From: Arsenicicoccus bolidensis DSM 15745
GTDB taxonomy: Bacteria > Actinomycetota > Actinomycetes > Actinomycetales > Dermatophilaceae
Direction of reading: 5' to 3'
Assembly: GCF_000426385.1 (NCBI RefSeq)
Contig: NZ_AUFG01000004.1
Coordinates: 1-64,000, forward strand
DNA length: 64,000 nucleotides
Of this stretch, positions 26,213-38,431 are shown one piece after another. Numbering within the stretch: position 1 is the first letter of the stretch; every line of letters starts with the position of its first letter. A model generated the notes under the pieces. The model worked only from the letters and a program-made list of their open reading frames with translations. It was not told where the DNA came from and did not search any database. A program made the translations under genes and the position numbers.

Positions 26213-27850
26213 TCACTTGAGCTTGATGCCCACGTAGTCCGGCTTGCCGAACGCCGAGATCTTGACGTTGGTGACCTTGGGCGACCAGCCGATGGTCGAC
26301 TTCGGGTACCACAGCGGGATGGCCGGCATCTGCTCCTTGAGCATGCCCTCGGCCTCCTGGTACAGCTCGTTGGCCTTGGCCGAGTCGGTTGCCGCGGCGG
26401 CCTCCTTGAGCTTGGCGTCGAAGGCCTTGTTGGAGTAGTCGCCGTCGTTGGAGGACGCACCCGTGGCGAAGATCGGGGTGAGGAAGTTCTCGATCGACGG
26501 GTAGTCCATCTGCCAGCCGGTGCGGAAGAGGCCCTTCATCTCGCGCTTCTTGACCTGCGTGCGGAAGGTCTTGAAGTCGACGACCGGGGTGGCGACGCAG
26601 TCGATCGCGAGCGCCTCCTTGATGGACTGGCAGGTGGCCTCGGTCCAGTCCTTGTGCGACGCGTCGGCGTTGTAGGAGAGGGTGAGCTTGCCCTTGAAGC
26701 CGCCGGCCTCCTGGAGCAGCGCCTTGGCCTTGGCGGCGTCGTAGGTGCAGAACTCGCCGCAGGCGCCGGCCTTGTAGCCGTTGACCGTCGTGGCGACCCA
26801 GCCGGTGGCCGGGGTGCGGGTGCCGTTGAACTGCGACTTGATGACGGCCTCGCGGTCGACCGCCATGGAGATGGCCTGACGCACCTTGGGGTTCTGGACC
26901 GCCGGGTCGGCCTTGGCGGAGGCGAAGGTCATCGTGGAGATGCCGCCGTACTCCTTCTGGGCGTTGCGGTCGGGCAGGTCCGTCTTGTACTTGTCGGCGG
27001 TGATCGCCGAGGAGGGGATCTCGTCGGTGACGTCCAGGTTGCCGGCCATCACGTCGTTGTAGGCGGCCGAGGAGTCCTGGTAGATCTTGAACGTGATCTG
27101 GTCCAGGGAGCCCTTGTTGGCGCCGGAGTAGTTCGGGTTCTTCTTGAGGACGATCGCCTGGTTCTTGGTCCACGACTCGACCGTGTAGGGGCCGGCACCG
27201 ATCGGCTTGTCGCCGAACGCCTTCGGGTCCTTGGCGAACGAGTCGGGCAGCGGCGCGAAGGCCGAGTAGCCGAGGCGCTCAGGGAGGTTCGAGACCTTGT
27301 CCGTGGTCTTGATGGTGAAGGTGGTGTCGTCGACGACCTTCAGGCCCGACATGGTCTTGGCCTTGGGCGTCTGACCCTCCTCGGCCTGCAGGTCGGCGAA
27401 GCCCTCGATGGGCTCCATGAAGTAGGACGCGCCCTGGGCGTTGGTCGACAGGGCGGTGTAGTTCCACGCGTCGACGAAGTTCTTGGCCTTGACCTCGGTG
27501 CCGTCCGAGAACTTGTAGCCCTTCTTGAGCTTGACCGTGAAGTTCTGGTTGTCCTTGGTCTCGATGGACTCGGCGATGTCGTTCTCGGGCTTGGCCGTGT
27601 CGACGTTGTAGTGGACGAGACGCGCGGTGACGGCGTCGATGACGTCACCACCACAGGTCTCGGTGGTGGCGCCGGGGATCAGGGGGTTCTCCGGGTTGCA
27701 GCCACGGACGGAGATGGACCCGCCCTGCTTGCCGGCGGAGTCGCCGCTGCCGGTGGAGCCGGAGCTGCCGGAACCGCCGCCACAGGCGGCCAGCAGCATT
27801 GCCGACGCCGAGACGGTCGCGGTGAGGGTGAGGCGAGTGGTGGCTCGCAT
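26213..27850 (-). CDS. Peptide ABC transporter substrate-binding lipoprotein (DppA/OppA family 5)
   Basis: The 545-residue protein has a lipoprotein signal peptide with lipobox LLAAC (Cys23), then a Gly/Ser linker and an SBP_bac_5 domain (NFTVKLKKGYKFSDGTEV, the family signature). It captures peptides outside the membrane for the DppBCDF importer. ATG 27850 follows GGAGG at 27859-27863 on the minus strand. It is the first gene of the operon. Ligand class (di- or oligopeptide, or another solute such as nickel chelate) is not resolvable from sequence. Confidence 0.93.
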   Translation of the reverse strand: MRATTRLTLTATVSASAMLLAACGGGSGSSGSTGSGDSAGKQGGSISVRGCNPENPLIPGATTETCGGDVIDAVTARLVHYNVDTAKPENDIAESIETKDNQNFTVKLKKGYKFSDGTEVKAKNFVDAWNYTALSTNAQGASYFMEPIEGFADLQAEEGQTPKAKTMSGLKVVDDTTFTIKTTDKVSNLPERLGYSAFAPLPDSFAKDPKAFGDKPIGAGPYTVESWTKNQAIVLKKNPNYSGANKGSLDQITFKIYQDSSAAYNDVMAGNLDVTDEIPSSAITADKYKTDLPDRNAQKEYGGISTMTFASAKADPAVQNPKVRQAISMAVDREAVIKSQFNGTRTPATGWVATTVNGYKAGACGEFCTYDAAKAKALLQEAGGFKGKLTLSYNADASHKDWTEATCQSIKEALAIDCVATPVVDFKTFRTQVKKREMKGLFRTGWQMDYPSIENFLTPIFATGASSNDGDYSNKAFDAKLKEAAAATDSAKANELYQEAEGMLKEQMPAIPLWYPKSTIGWSPKVTNVKISAFGKPDYVGIKLK

Positions 27851-28123
27851 AGGGATAGACCTCCTCGAACGGGTCCGTTGATGGGACGGACCTGTGGTGA
27901 TCACCCTGACGGATGGCGGCCAGGGTGTGATCCCAGCCGAGCGAGCGCGCCTTTGCCCTCGTGCGAGCGGGGAACCGTGGCCACACTCTAGGTCGGCCCG
28001 GGGCCGGGTCCAGACCCCGGGGCGGCGTCGATACCGATTCGTGACCAGACGTGCCGCCGGACGGGCGAGCCCGGCAGCAGTTGGACCGACCACCCCGAGG
28101 GGCACGTCTGCGAGACTGGGCCG
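27851..28123. promoter_or_regulatory. Divergent control region dppA / rarA
   Basis: The 273 bases between divergent genes hold two symmetric elements on the dppA side. One is a 7-bp hairpin GGTCCGT/ACGGACC (27872-27892) within the probable dppA leader. The other is a near-palindrome GATCACCCTG / CAGGGTGTGATC (27899-27908 and 27921-27932) that looks like a repressor site. On the rarA side, GAGACT just upstream of GTG 28124 could be the -10 of a leaderless transcript. All are pattern-based. Confidence 0.4.
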
Positions 28124-29491
28124 GTGGATCTCCCGGACCTGTTCGCCGCCCCCGGCAGCTCCGACGCACCCCTGCCGCCCCTCGCGGTGCGCATGCGTCC
28201 CCGCTCCCTGGAGGAGGTGCGCGGCCAGTCCGCGGCGCTGCGTCCGGGCAGCCCGTTGCGGCGGCTGATCGAGGGTCACTCGGGTGCGGTCGGACCCCTC
28301 TCGGCGATCCTCTGGGGTCCCCCGGGCACCGGCAAGACCACCCTCGCCCACCTCGTCGCGACCGCCGCCGGCCGCCGCTTCGTCGAGCTGTCGGCCATCA
28401 CGGCCGGGGTCAAGGACGTGCGCCGGGTGATCGACGAGGCCGTGCGCGAGCGCGACCTCTACGGCCGGACCACCGTGCTCTTCCTCGACGAGATCCACCG
28501 GTTCACCAAGGCCCAGCAGGACGCGCTCCTCCCGGCGGTCGAGAACCGCCTCGTCGTGCTGGTGGCGGCGACCACGGAGAACCCGTCGTTCAGCATCATC
28601 GCGCCGCTGCTGTCCCGCTCGGTGCTCGTGACGCTGGGGTCGCTGACGGACGCCGACCTGGGGGAGGTGCTGGACGCCGCCCTCGTCGAGGAGCGAGGAC
28701 TGGCGGGGGAGTTCACGCTCGAGGAGGCGGCGCGCGAGCACGTCGTGCGCATCAGCGGGGGAGACGCCCGCCGCGCGCTCACGGCCCTCGAGGGCGCGGC
28801 CGGGGTGGCCCTCGGCGACCTCCCGGTCGGGGACGGTGACCGGGAACCGGTCGTCATCACGTCCGCCCACGTCGAGCAGGCGGTGGAGAAGGCCGTCGTG
28901 CGCTACGACAAGACCGGCGACCAGCACTACGACGTCGCCTCGGCACTCATCAAGTCGATGCGGGGGTCCGACGTGGACGCCTCGCTGCACTACCTCGCGC
29001 GGATGCTCGAGGCCGGGGAGGACCCGCGGTTCATCGCCCGCCGGGTGGTCATCGCGGCCTCCGAGGACGTCGGTATGGCGGACCCCACCGCACTGCAGAC
29101 CGCGGTGGCCGCGATGCACGCGGTGGCCCAGATCGGCATGCCGGAGGCGCGGCTCATCCTCGCGCAGGCCGTCGTCCACAACGCGCTCGCGCCCAAGTCC
29201 AACGCGGCCTACACCGGCATCAACGAGGCGATCGCCGACGTGCGCGCCGGCCGCGGGGGTGCGGTCCCCGCCCACCTGCGCGGGTCGGGCTACGCCGGCG
29301 CGTCGCGGCTCGGCCACGGCGACGGCTACGTCTACCCGCACGCCCTCGACGAGGGTGTGGCGGCCCAGCAGTACCTCCCGGACGACCTGGACCGCACCGT
29401 CGACTACTACCGGCCCACCACGCGCGGCTTCGAGGAGCGCCTGGCGAGCCGGTGGGCGTGGCTGCGGACCGCCCTGCACGACCGGCGGTGA
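28124..29491 (+). CDS. rarA: Replication-associated recombination protein A (MgsA/RarA AAA ATPase)
   Basis: The 455-residue AAA+ ATPase is related to clamp loaders and RuvB. Walker [12 protein letters not shown] is at about residues 63-73, Walker [11 protein letters not shown], and sensor 1 in AATTENPSF. The C-terminal MgsA tetramerisation domain includes [19 protein letters not shown] and [13 protein letters not shown]. It acts at stalled replication forks. The GTG start has no clear ribosome binding site. Proximity to alaS is conserved in actinobacteria. Confidence 0.95.
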   Translation: MDLPDLFAAPGSSDAPLPPLAVRMRPRSLEEVRGQSAALRPGSPLRRLIEGHSGAVGPLSAILWGPPGTGKTTLAHLVATAAGRRFVELSAITAGVKDVRRVIDEAVRERDLYGRTTVLFLDEIHRFTKAQQDALLPAVENRLVVLVAATTENPSFSIIAPLLSRSVLVTLGSLTDADLGEVLDAALVEERGLAGEFTLEEAAREHVVRISGGDARRALTALEGAAGVALGDLPVGDGDREPVVITSAHVEQAVEKAVVRYDKTGDQHYDVASALIKSMRGSDVDASLHYLARMLEAGEDPRFIARRVVIAASEDVGMADPTALQTAVAAMHAVAQIGMPEARLILAQAVVHNALAPKSNAAYTGINEAIADVRAGRGGAVPAHLRGSGYAGASRLGHGDGYVYPHALDEGVAAQQYLPDDLDRTVDYYRPTTRGFEERLASRWAWLRTALHDRR

Positions 29492-29549
29492 GCCAGGACG
29501 CTCGGGGTAGGCTGGCCGCAGACGCCACGACCCCTCGGAGGTGAGCGCC

Positions 29550-29645
29550 GTGGTCCCCGGCACCCGTCGCGCAGTGATCGCAGCGACCGCAGCACGTGCA
29601 GCGGCCGCCGCGAGCCACGCGGTGGGCCGAGCCCGAGCTATCTAG
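29550..29645 (+). CDS. Possible 31-residue small protein (Ala/Arg-rich)
   Basis: In the 284-base gap between rarA and alaS, GTG 29550 is preceded by GGAGGTGA (29537-29544), an eight-base match to the anti-Shine-Dalgarno sequence, with a 5-base spacer. The frame runs 31 codons to TAG 29643 and encodes a cationic, helix-prone peptide (VPGTRRAVIAATAARAAAAA and on). No family is recognised. In related actinobacteria this gap often holds small membrane-protein genes (DUF948, DUF6167 types), so it might be a remnant or an independent microprotein. The remaining ~110 bases before alaS show only its AGAGAAGGA ribosome binding site. Confidence 0.4.
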   Translation: MVPGTRRAVIAATAARAAAAASHAVGRARAI

Positions 29646-29775
29646 GGGCGGCCGCCCCCGCTCCGGCCTGCGTGCGCGCAGGCGACCCCTCCCCGTCATA
29701 CGACTGCTCTGCCAGGCCCCGGCCGATGCCCGCGCCTGCACCCCGAACCTGTTGCGAGAGAAGGACTGACCCGTC

Positions 29776-32478
<2,703 letters not shown>

Positions 32479-32481
32479 CCC

Positions 32482-33108
32482 GTGGCTGACCTGCCCCGCG
32501 GCGTGCGCCTCGGCGTGGACGTGGGCACCGTGCGTGTCGGGGTCGCCCGCAGCGACCCGGACGGCCTGATCGCGACGCCCGAGGCGACCGTGGCGCACGT
32601 GCCCGGACGGCACACGGACGTCGCGGCCGTCGCCGCCCTCGCGGCCGAGGTCGGGGCGTCCGTCGTCTATGTCGGGCTGCCCCGCACCCTCGCCGGGGGA
32701 GAGGGCGAGTCGGCGCGTCGGGCGCGCGAGTTCGCCGCCGGTCTCCTAGGCTCGACCCCGTCCGCCACCGGTGGCCCGAGCGTCGAGGTCCGCCTCGTCG
32801 ACGAGCGACTGACCACGGTGGACGCCGCACGACAGCTCCGCGACAGCGGGCGCCGGGCCCGGGCCCAGCGCCAGGTCATCGACCAGGCCGCCGCGGTGCT
32901 GATCCTCCAGGTGGCCCTCGACCACGAGCGATCCACCGGGAGGAGGGCCGGCTCCTCGACCGAGGCGGAGCCCGGACCCGCGGTGGACGCCAGTCGCGCC
33001 ACCGCCTCGATCCCCGCCCGCCCCCGCAAGGCGCGGCACCGGGGACGGGGAGCCGACGCCCGGCCCGAGGCGCCGGTCGAGCCCGACGACAAGGACCCCA
33101 GCCCGTGA
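32482..33108 (+). CDS. ruvX: Holliday junction resolvase-like protein RuvX (YqgF)
   Basis: The 208-residue protein has an RNase H-like YqgF domain in residues 1-150: RLGVDVGTVRVGVARSD with the first catalytic Asp, VYVGLPRTLAGGEG, and VDERLTTVDAARQL with the Glu. The family is implicated in 16S rRNA 5' maturation and Holliday junction processing. A roughly 55-residue basic/acidic disordered tail follows. GTG 32482 lies 3 bases after alaS and the stop overlaps mltG by 4. Confidence 0.93.
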   Translation: MADLPRGVRLGVDVGTVRVGVARSDPDGLIATPEATVAHVPGRHTDVAAVAALAAEVGASVVYVGLPRTLAGGEGESARRAREFAAGLLGSTPSATGGPSVEVRLVDERLTTVDAARQLRDSGRRARAQRQVIDQAAAVLILQVALDHERSTGRRAGSSTEAEPGPAVDASRATASIPARPRKARHRGRGADARPEAPVEPDDKDPSP

Positions 33109-34265
33109 CCGACCAGCACCTGAGCGACTCGATCTTCGGCGGTCGGGACGGGTCCGGCCCCGGTGACCACGGGCGAGGCGGCACGATGGGGGCGTCACCG
33201 ACCGGCCGTCCGCCGCACCGGCGCCGGCGCGGCCCGCTGCTGATCCTCCTGCTCCTGGTCGCCCTGGCCGCTGCCGTGCTGGTCGCCGGGCTCGTGCTCA
33301 AGCCCGTCGTCGCCGGCTTCCTCGGCGGCGGTGACTACGCCGCGAGCGACGCCACGGGCAAGAAGGTGCCGGTGACGATCGCCGCCAACGCCAACGGCCG
33401 GGCCATCGGGGACACCCTGGAGAAGGCCGGCGTCGTCAAGTCCGCCGGTGCCTTCGTCGACGCCGCGCGCGAGGACACCCGTGCGCAGTCGATCCAGCCG
33501 GGCGACTACCTCATGGCCGAGCACCAGCCGGCCAAGGCCGCCCTCGCCTACCTCGCCGACCCCAAGAACCGCGTCGTCAAGCGCGTGACCGTGCCCGAGG
33601 GCATGCGGGCCAGCGAGGTCTACAAGGTCCTGTCCAAGGCGTCCGGCATCCCGGTCGCGGACTACGAGAAGGCCGCCAAGAACACCGCGGCGCTCAACCT
33701 CCCGAGCTCGGCCAAGGGCAACGTCGAGGGCTACCTGTTCCCCTCGTCCTACGAGTTCAACGCCAAGAGCACGGCCGCCGAGCAGCTCGCCGCCATGGTC
33801 GCCAAGACCAAGGACGTCCTCGCCGAGCTCGGGGTGAGCGACGGCAAGGCCGAGCGCGCGATCATCATCGCCAGCATCGTCGAGTCCGAGTCGCGCCTCG
33901 ACGCGGACCGCGGCAAGGTCGCCCGGGTCCTTGAGAACCGCCTCGCCGTGCCGATGCGCCTGCAGCTCGACTCCACCGTCGCCTATGCCACCGGCAAGCG
34001 GGTCATCACGACCACCGACGAGGAGCGCGCGCAGGTCAACGGCTACAACACCTACACCCGCGACGGCCTGCCCGTCGGGCCGATCGGCAACCCCGGCGAG
34101 GCCTCCATCAAGGCGGCCGTCAACCCCGCGCAGGGGCCCTGGCTGTTCTTCGTGACGATCGACCCGGCGACCGGCGAGACCGTGTTCACCGAGAACAAGG
34201 AGGACCACGACAAGGCGGTCCTGCAGTTCCAGGCGTGGTGCCAGGCGCACAAGGGCCAGTGCTGA
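33105..34265 (+). CDS. mltG: Endolytic murein transglycosylase MltG
   Basis: The 386-residue protein has a cytoplasmic disordered N-terminus, one transmembrane helix (about residues 44-66), a LysM-like region and the YceG catalytic domain. The catalytic Glu lies in ASIVESES (about residue 260), and the fold signature GYLFPSSYEF precedes it. NTYTRDGLPVGPIGNPG completes the family pattern. It cleaves nascent glycan strands and is thought to set their length. Confidence 0.95.
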   Translation: MTDQHLSDSIFGGRDGSGPGDHGRGGTMGASPTGRPPHRRRRGPLLILLLLVALAAAVLVAGLVLKPVVAGFLGGGDYAASDATGKKVPVTIAANANGRAIGDTLEKAGVVKSAGAFVDAAREDTRAQSIQPGDYLMAEHQPAKAALAYLADPKNRVVKRVTVPEGMRASEVYKVLSKASGIPVADYEKAAKNTAALNLPSSAKGNVEGYLFPSSYEFNAKSTAAEQLAAMVAKTKDVLAELGVSDGKAERAIIIASIVESESRLDADRGKVARVLENRLAVPMRLQLDSTVAYATGKRVITTTDEERAQVNGYNTYTRDGLPVGPIGNPGEASIKAAVNPAQGPWLFFVTIDPATGETVFTENKEDHDKAVLQFQAWCQAHKGQC

Positions 34266-35080
34266 GGGCGGGCGTCCTCGGGTCGCCGATCGCGCACTCG
34301 CTGTCGCCGGTCATGCACCGCGCCGCCTACGCGCACCTGGGGCTGTCGGACTGGACCTATGACCGGCGCGAGTGCGAGGCCGCCGAGCTGCCCGCGCTCG
34401 TGGCGGGCCTGGACGAGAGCTGGCGCGGCCTGTCGCTGACCATGCCCCTCAAGGAGGCCGCCCTGGCGCTGGCCACCACGGTGGACCCCGTCGCCGAGAG
34501 CGTCGGCGGCGCCAACACCCTGGTGCGGCGGCCCGACCTCGGCTGGGACGCCTACAACACCGACGTGCACGGCGTCCGCCAGGCGCTGGCGGACCACCGC
34601 GTCACGTCGGCCCGGCACGTGCTCGTGCTCGGGTCGGGGGCGACCGCCCGGTCGGCCCTCGCCGCCGTGCGCGAGCTGGGCGCCCGGACGGTGGCGTTCG
34701 GCATACGGTCCGAGGTCCGGCCCGAGACCGGGGACCTGCTCGACGAGCTGGGCGTCGCCTGGTCGGCGCACCCGCTCGACGAGGTGAACGCCCTCGTCCG
34801 CGACGCCGACCTCGTGATCGACACCCTCCCGGGCCGGGGGGCGGACGCCGTCGCGGCGCAGCTCGCCGACGTGCCCCGGCTGCCGGCGCTGTTCGAGGCG
34901 ATCTACGAGGACTGGCCGACCACGCTCGCGCGGACCTTCGCCGCGACGGGGGCCCCGGTCGTCTCCGGGCTGGAGATGCTGGCCCACCAGGGTGCCCTGC
35001 AGGTCGAGCTCATGACGGGGCGCCCCGTGCCCGCGTCCGTGCTGCTCGACGCCGCGTCTGGAGCGTGGACGGGGCGCTAG
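34259..35080 (+). CDS. aroE: Shikimate dehydrogenase
   Basis: The 273-residue NADP-dependent enzyme reduces 3-dehydroshikimate. The substrate-binding domain has [17 protein letters not shown] and [13 protein letters not shown] (catalytic Lys in MPLKE). The nucleotide-binding loop is [14 protein letters not shown] and the C-terminal [16 protein letters not shown] is conserved. The start GTG 34259 overlaps the mltG end by 7 bases. The usual NADPH-loop NR dipeptide is not obvious (AFGIRSEVR here). Confidence 0.93.
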   Translation: MLRAGVLGSPIAHSLSPVMHRAAYAHLGLSDWTYDRRECEAAELPALVAGLDESWRGLSLTMPLKEAALALATTVDPVAESVGGANTLVRRPDLGWDAYNTDVHGVRQALADHRVTSARHVLVLGSGATARSALAAVRELGARTVAFGIRSEVRPETGDLLDELGVAWSAHPLDEVNALVRDADLVIDTLPGRGADAVAAQLADVPRLPALFEAIYEDWPTTLARTFAATGAPVVSGLEMLAHQGALQVELMTGRPVPASVLLDAASGAWTGR

Positions 35081-35112
35081 CCCACCCCACGCGGCGTGGG
35101 AGGATCGAGGAC

Positions 35113-36333
35113 ATGCTGCGTTGGTTGACTGCCGGTGAGTCGCACGGCCCCGCCCTGGCCGCCACGATCGAGGGCCTGCCGGCCGGGATCCGCGTGACGA
35201 GCGACGACATCGCCGGAGCCCTCGCCCGGCGCCGCCTCGGCTACGGCCGCGGTGCCCGGCAGAAGTTCGAGCGGGACGCCATCGAGGTCCTCGGCGGCCT
35301 GCGGCACGGCCTCACCCTCGGCAGCCCGGTCGCCCTGCGGATCGGCAACTCCGAGTGGCCCAAGTGGCAGACCGTGATGAGCCCCGACCCCGTCGAGGAC
35401 GCCGCGTATGCCGCCAGCGACGACGTCAACGCGCCGAAGGAGATCGCGCGCAACAAGCCCCTCACGCGCCCGCGCCCCGGCCACGCCGACCTGGTCGGCA
35501 TGCAGAAGTACGCGTTCGCGGACGCCCGCCCCGTGCTCGAGCGGGCGAGCGCCCGCGAGACGGCGGCCCGCGTGGCGCTGGGCGCGATCGCGGCGGCCCT
35601 GCTCGAGCAGGCCTACGGCATACGGCTGGTGTCGCACACCGTCGCCATCGGGGAGGCTGGCGTGTCCGACGACGCGGCGGTGCCCGGTCCCGACGACGTC
35701 GCCGCCCTCGACGCAGACCCGGTGCGGGCGTTCGACCCGGCGGGGAGCGCCGCGATGGTCGCCGAGATCGACGCGGCCCACAAGGACGGTGACACCCTCG
35801 GGGGCGTCGTCGAGGTCGTGGCCGTCGGTCTGCCGCCAGGCCTCGGCTCGCACGTCCACTGGGACCGACGCCTCGACGCGCGTCTCGCGGCGGCCCTCAT
35901 GGGCATCCAGGCCATCAAGGGCGTGGAGGTCGGCGACGGCTTCCGCACCGCCCGGCGGCGGGGGAGCGCCGCGCACGACGAGCTCGAGCGTGACGGCGAG
36001 GGCCGGATCGTGCGGCGCAGCAACCGCGCCGGCGGCACGGAGGGCGGCATGTCCAACGGCGACACCCTGCGCGTCCGCGCCGCCATGAAGCCCATCTCCA
36101 CCGTCCCCCGGGCGCTGGACACCGTCGACGTCCTCGACCCGGATGCCGAGGCCACCGCGATCCACCAGCGCTCCGACGTCTGCGCCGTCCCGGCGGCCGG
36201 GGTCGTGGCGGAGGCGATGGTGGCCCTGGTCCTCGCCGAGGCCTGCCTGGAGAAGTTCGGGGGCGACAGCGTCGCCGAGACGGCGCGCAACCACCGCGCC
36301 TACCTCGACGCCATCCCCGAGGCGATGCGCTGA
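35113..36333 (+). CDS. aroC: Chorismate synthase
   Basis: The 406-residue FMN-dependent enzyme removes phosphate from EPSP to give chorismate. All three PROSITE-type blocks are visible: [18 protein letters not shown] near the start, [15 protein letters not shown] in the middle and [15 protein letters not shown] in the last third. The C-terminus continues into aroK with a one-base overlap of stop and start (TGATG). Confidence 0.97.
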   Translation: MLRWLTAGESHGPALAATIEGLPAGIRVTSDDIAGALARRRLGYGRGARQKFERDAIEVLGGLRHGLTLGSPVALRIGNSEWPKWQTVMSPDPVEDAAYAASDDVNAPKEIARNKPLTRPRPGHADLVGMQKYAFADARPVLERASARETAARVALGAIAAALLEQAYGIRLVSHTVAIGEAGVSDDAAVPGPDDVAALDADPVRAFDPAGSAAMVAEIDAAHKDGDTLGGVVEVVAVGLPPGLGSHVHWDRRLDARLAAALMGIQAIKGVEVGDGFRTARRRGSAAHDELERDGEGRIVRRSNRAGGTEGGMSNGDTLRVRAAMKPISTVPRALDTVDVLDPDAEATAIHQRSDVCAVPAAGVVAEAMVALVLAEACLEKFGGDSVAETARNHRAYLDAIPEAMR

Positions 36334-37331
36334 TGATCGTCCTCGTCGGCTTCATGGGCGCCGGCAAGTCCACCGTCGGGCGCCAGCTGGCGGCGCGCAC
36401 CGGCCTGCCCTTCGTCGACAGCGACGCCGCGCTGGTCGAGCGCCTCGGGATGCCCATCCCGGACTACTTCACCGAGCACGGCGAGACGGCCTTCCGTGAC
36501 GCCGAGCGCCGCACCGTCCTCGACCTGCTGGCCACGCAGGAGCCGTGCGTGCTCGCCCTCGGCGGAGGGGCTCTCGGGTCCGCGGAGGTCGTGGCGGCCC
36601 TCGCGTCGCATCAGGTCGTGCACCTCGACGTCGACCTCGACGAGGCCCTGACGCGAGCCGGTGACCCGGCGGGGCGACCGATGCTGCGCCGCCACGACGT
36701 GCCGCAGCTGTACGCGTCGCGGCGCCCCGTCTACGAGAACGCCGCGGACGTCGCGGTCGACACCACCGGCCGAGACGCCGGTGAGGTCACCGAGTCGATC
36801 ATCCATGCCCTCCCGCGGCGCTCGCGGCCGCAGGTCGTGCTGGTCGGGCCACCCGGCTCGGGCAAGTCCGCCGTCGGCCACGCCCTGGCCGAGCTGCTGG
36901 GGGCGGGCTGCACCGAGACCGACCGCGAGGTCGAGCGCCTCGCGGGCACACCGGTGTCCGAGGTCTTCGTCGACCTGGGGGAGCCGCGCTTCCGCGAGCT
37001 CGAGCGCGAGGCGACGATGCAGGTGCTGACCCGCGACGGCGTCGTCGAGATCGGTGGGGGCGCCATCACCGACCCCACCGTGCGCGAGGCCCTGCGCGAC
37101 CACACCGTCGTCTTCCTCGACGTCGGCATCGCCGACGCGGCCAGGCGCATCGGCTTCGACCAGAGCTCGTCGATGGTGGCCCTGCTGCCCCGACGCTCCT
37201 GGATCAGGCACATGGAGACCCGGCGGCCGCTCTACGCCGAGGTCGCCACCTGGACGGTCGACACCGCCGGCCGCAGCGTCCAGGACGTCGCGGACCAGGT
37301 CGTCGAGCTCCTCCAGGGCGGCAGCGCATGA
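36333..37331 (+). CDS. aroK: Tandem (double-domain) shikimate kinase
   Basis: At 332 residues this is twice the ~170-residue family norm. Domain 1 (1-165) has Walker A VGFMGAGKST, shikimate Asp in FVDSDAA, FRDAERR, the GGG loop (LALGGGALG), lid RAGDPAGRPML with its Arg, and the distal Arg in ASRRPVYE. Domain 2 (about 168-332) repeats the plan with VGPPGSGKSA, TETDREV, FRELERE and VEIGGGAI. Its lid reads GFDQSSSMVALL, where the lid Arg of RPLL-type kinases is replaced by Ser. Domain 1 looks fully competent and domain 2 compromised or altered. The gene is one uninterrupted frame between aroC and aroB, with overlaps of 1 and 4 bases. Confidence 0.93.
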   Translation: MIVLVGFMGAGKSTVGRQLAARTGLPFVDSDAALVERLGMPIPDYFTEHGETAFRDAERRTVLDLLATQEPCVLALGGGALGSAEVVAALASHQVVHLDVDLDEALTRAGDPAGRPMLRRHDVPQLYASRRPVYENAADVAVDTTGRDAGEVTESIIHALPRRSRPQVVLVGPPGSGKSAVGHALAELLGAGCTETDREVERLAGTPVSEVFVDLGEPRFRELEREATMQVLTRDGVVEIGGGAITDPTVREALRDHTVVFLDVGIADAARRIGFDQSSSMVALLPRRSWIRHMETRRPLYAEVATWTVDTAGRSVQDVADQVVELLQGGSA

Positions 37332-38431
37332 GCAACGCCGTCGCAGGCACGACGATCCCGGTCGGCGACGCCTACGACGTCGTGGTGGGGCACGATGTGC
37401 TCGACCGCGTCCCCGGCCTGCTGCGGGACGGCGTGCTGCGGGTGCTCGTCGTGTCCTCTCCCGCCGTCGAGACCTGCGCCTCGCGGGTCGCCGGGGCCCT
37501 GTCGGCACACGGCTTGCAGGTCCACCGGGCCGAGGTGCCCGACGCCGAGAGCGCCAAGTCGGCCGACGTGCTGGTGAGGCTGTGGTCGCAGCTCGGCCAG
37601 GCGGGCTTCACCCGGTCCGACGCGGTCGTGTGCGTGGGCGGAGGGACGGTCACCGACCTCGGCGGCTTCGTCGCCGCCACCTGGCTGCGGGGCGTCGACG
37701 TCGTGCACGTGCCCACGACGCTGCTCGCCATGGTCGACGCGGCCGTCGGCGGCAAGACCGGCATCAACACCCCCGAGGGCAAGAACCTCGTCGGCGCCTT
37801 CCACGAGCCGCGCGGCGTCGTGTGCGACCTCACCACCCTGGCGACCCTCCCGCGCGCCGACCTCGCCGCCGGCCTGGCCGAGGTGATCAAGGGCGGCTTC
37901 ATCGCCGACCCCCGCATCCTCGAGCTCGTCGAGGCCTCGCCCGAGGCCGCCCTCGACGTCCACGGGCCGGTGCTCCGCGAGCTCGTCGAGCGCAAGATCC
38001 GGGTCAAGGCGTCCGTCGTCGCGGCGGACCTGCGCGAGTCCTCGCTGCGCGAGATCCTCAACTACGGCCACACCTTCGGCCACGCCGTCGAGCAGGTCGA
38101 GTCCTATCGCTGGCGGCACGGTGACGCGGTCGCGGTCGGCCTCGTCTTTGCCGCCGAGCTCGCTTGCGCCGCAGGGCTGCTCGACCGATCGGTGGTCGAC
38201 CGGCACCGTCGCGTCCTTGCCGCCGTGGGCCTGCCGACCTCGTATGCCGACGGCCGCTGGACCGACCTGCTCACCGCCATGGCCCGGGACAAGAAGTCAC
38301 GCGGGGCCACCCTGCGCTTCGTCGCCCTGACGGACGTCGGGTCGCCCACGCGTCTTGAGGCACCGCGCGAGGAGTGGCTCGAGGCGGCGTACGACGCCGT
38401 CAGCCGAGGTCGTGGTGCCACGCGCCCGTGA
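37328..38431 (+). CDS. aroB: 3-dehydroquinate synthase
   Basis: The 367-residue NAD- and Zn-dependent enzyme closes DAHP into 3-dehydroquinate. Family signatures: VCVGGGTVTDLGGFVAATW, PTTLLAMVDAAVGGKTGIN and the metal-binding NYGHTFGHAVE. It overlaps aroK by 4 bases and ends the aro cluster. The type II dehydroquinase gene (aroQ) and pepQ that follow aroB in mycobacteria are not here. Its last 32 bases overlap the convergent regulator gene. Confidence 0.97.
   Translation: MSNAVAGTTIPVGDAYDVVVGHDVLDRVPGLLRDGVLRVLVVSSPAVETCASRVAGALSAHGLQVHRAEVPDAESAKSADVLVRLWSQLGQAGFTRSDAVVCVGGGTVTDLGGFVAATWLRGVDVVHVPTTLLAMVDAAVGGKTGINTPEGKNLVGAFHEPRGVVCDLTTLATLPRADLAAGLAEVIKGGFIADPRILELVEASPEAALDVHGPVLRELVERKIRVKASVVAADLRESSLREILNYGHTFGHAVEQVESYRWRHGDAVAVGLVFAAELACAAGLLDRSVVDRHRRVLAAVGLPTSYADGRWTDLLTAMARDKKSRGATLRFVALTDVGSPTRLEAPREEWLEAAYDAVSRGRGATRP

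Noticed and set aside
21687-27850. Nickel-specific ABC importer
   Set aside because: Binding protein and ATPases fit the general peptide/nickel family, but no nickel-responsive site, urease or hydrogenase genes are nearby; peptide import is the default reading.
29646-29775. T-box leader upstream of alaS
   Set aside because: No T-box consensus (TGGNACC type) or specifier stem is visible, and the sequence is too short.
34372-35112. N-terminal extension of aroC to 34372
   Set aside because: The upstream part is an out-of-frame reading of aroE with no homology; chorismate synthase starts at ATG 35113 ([13 protein letters not shown]).
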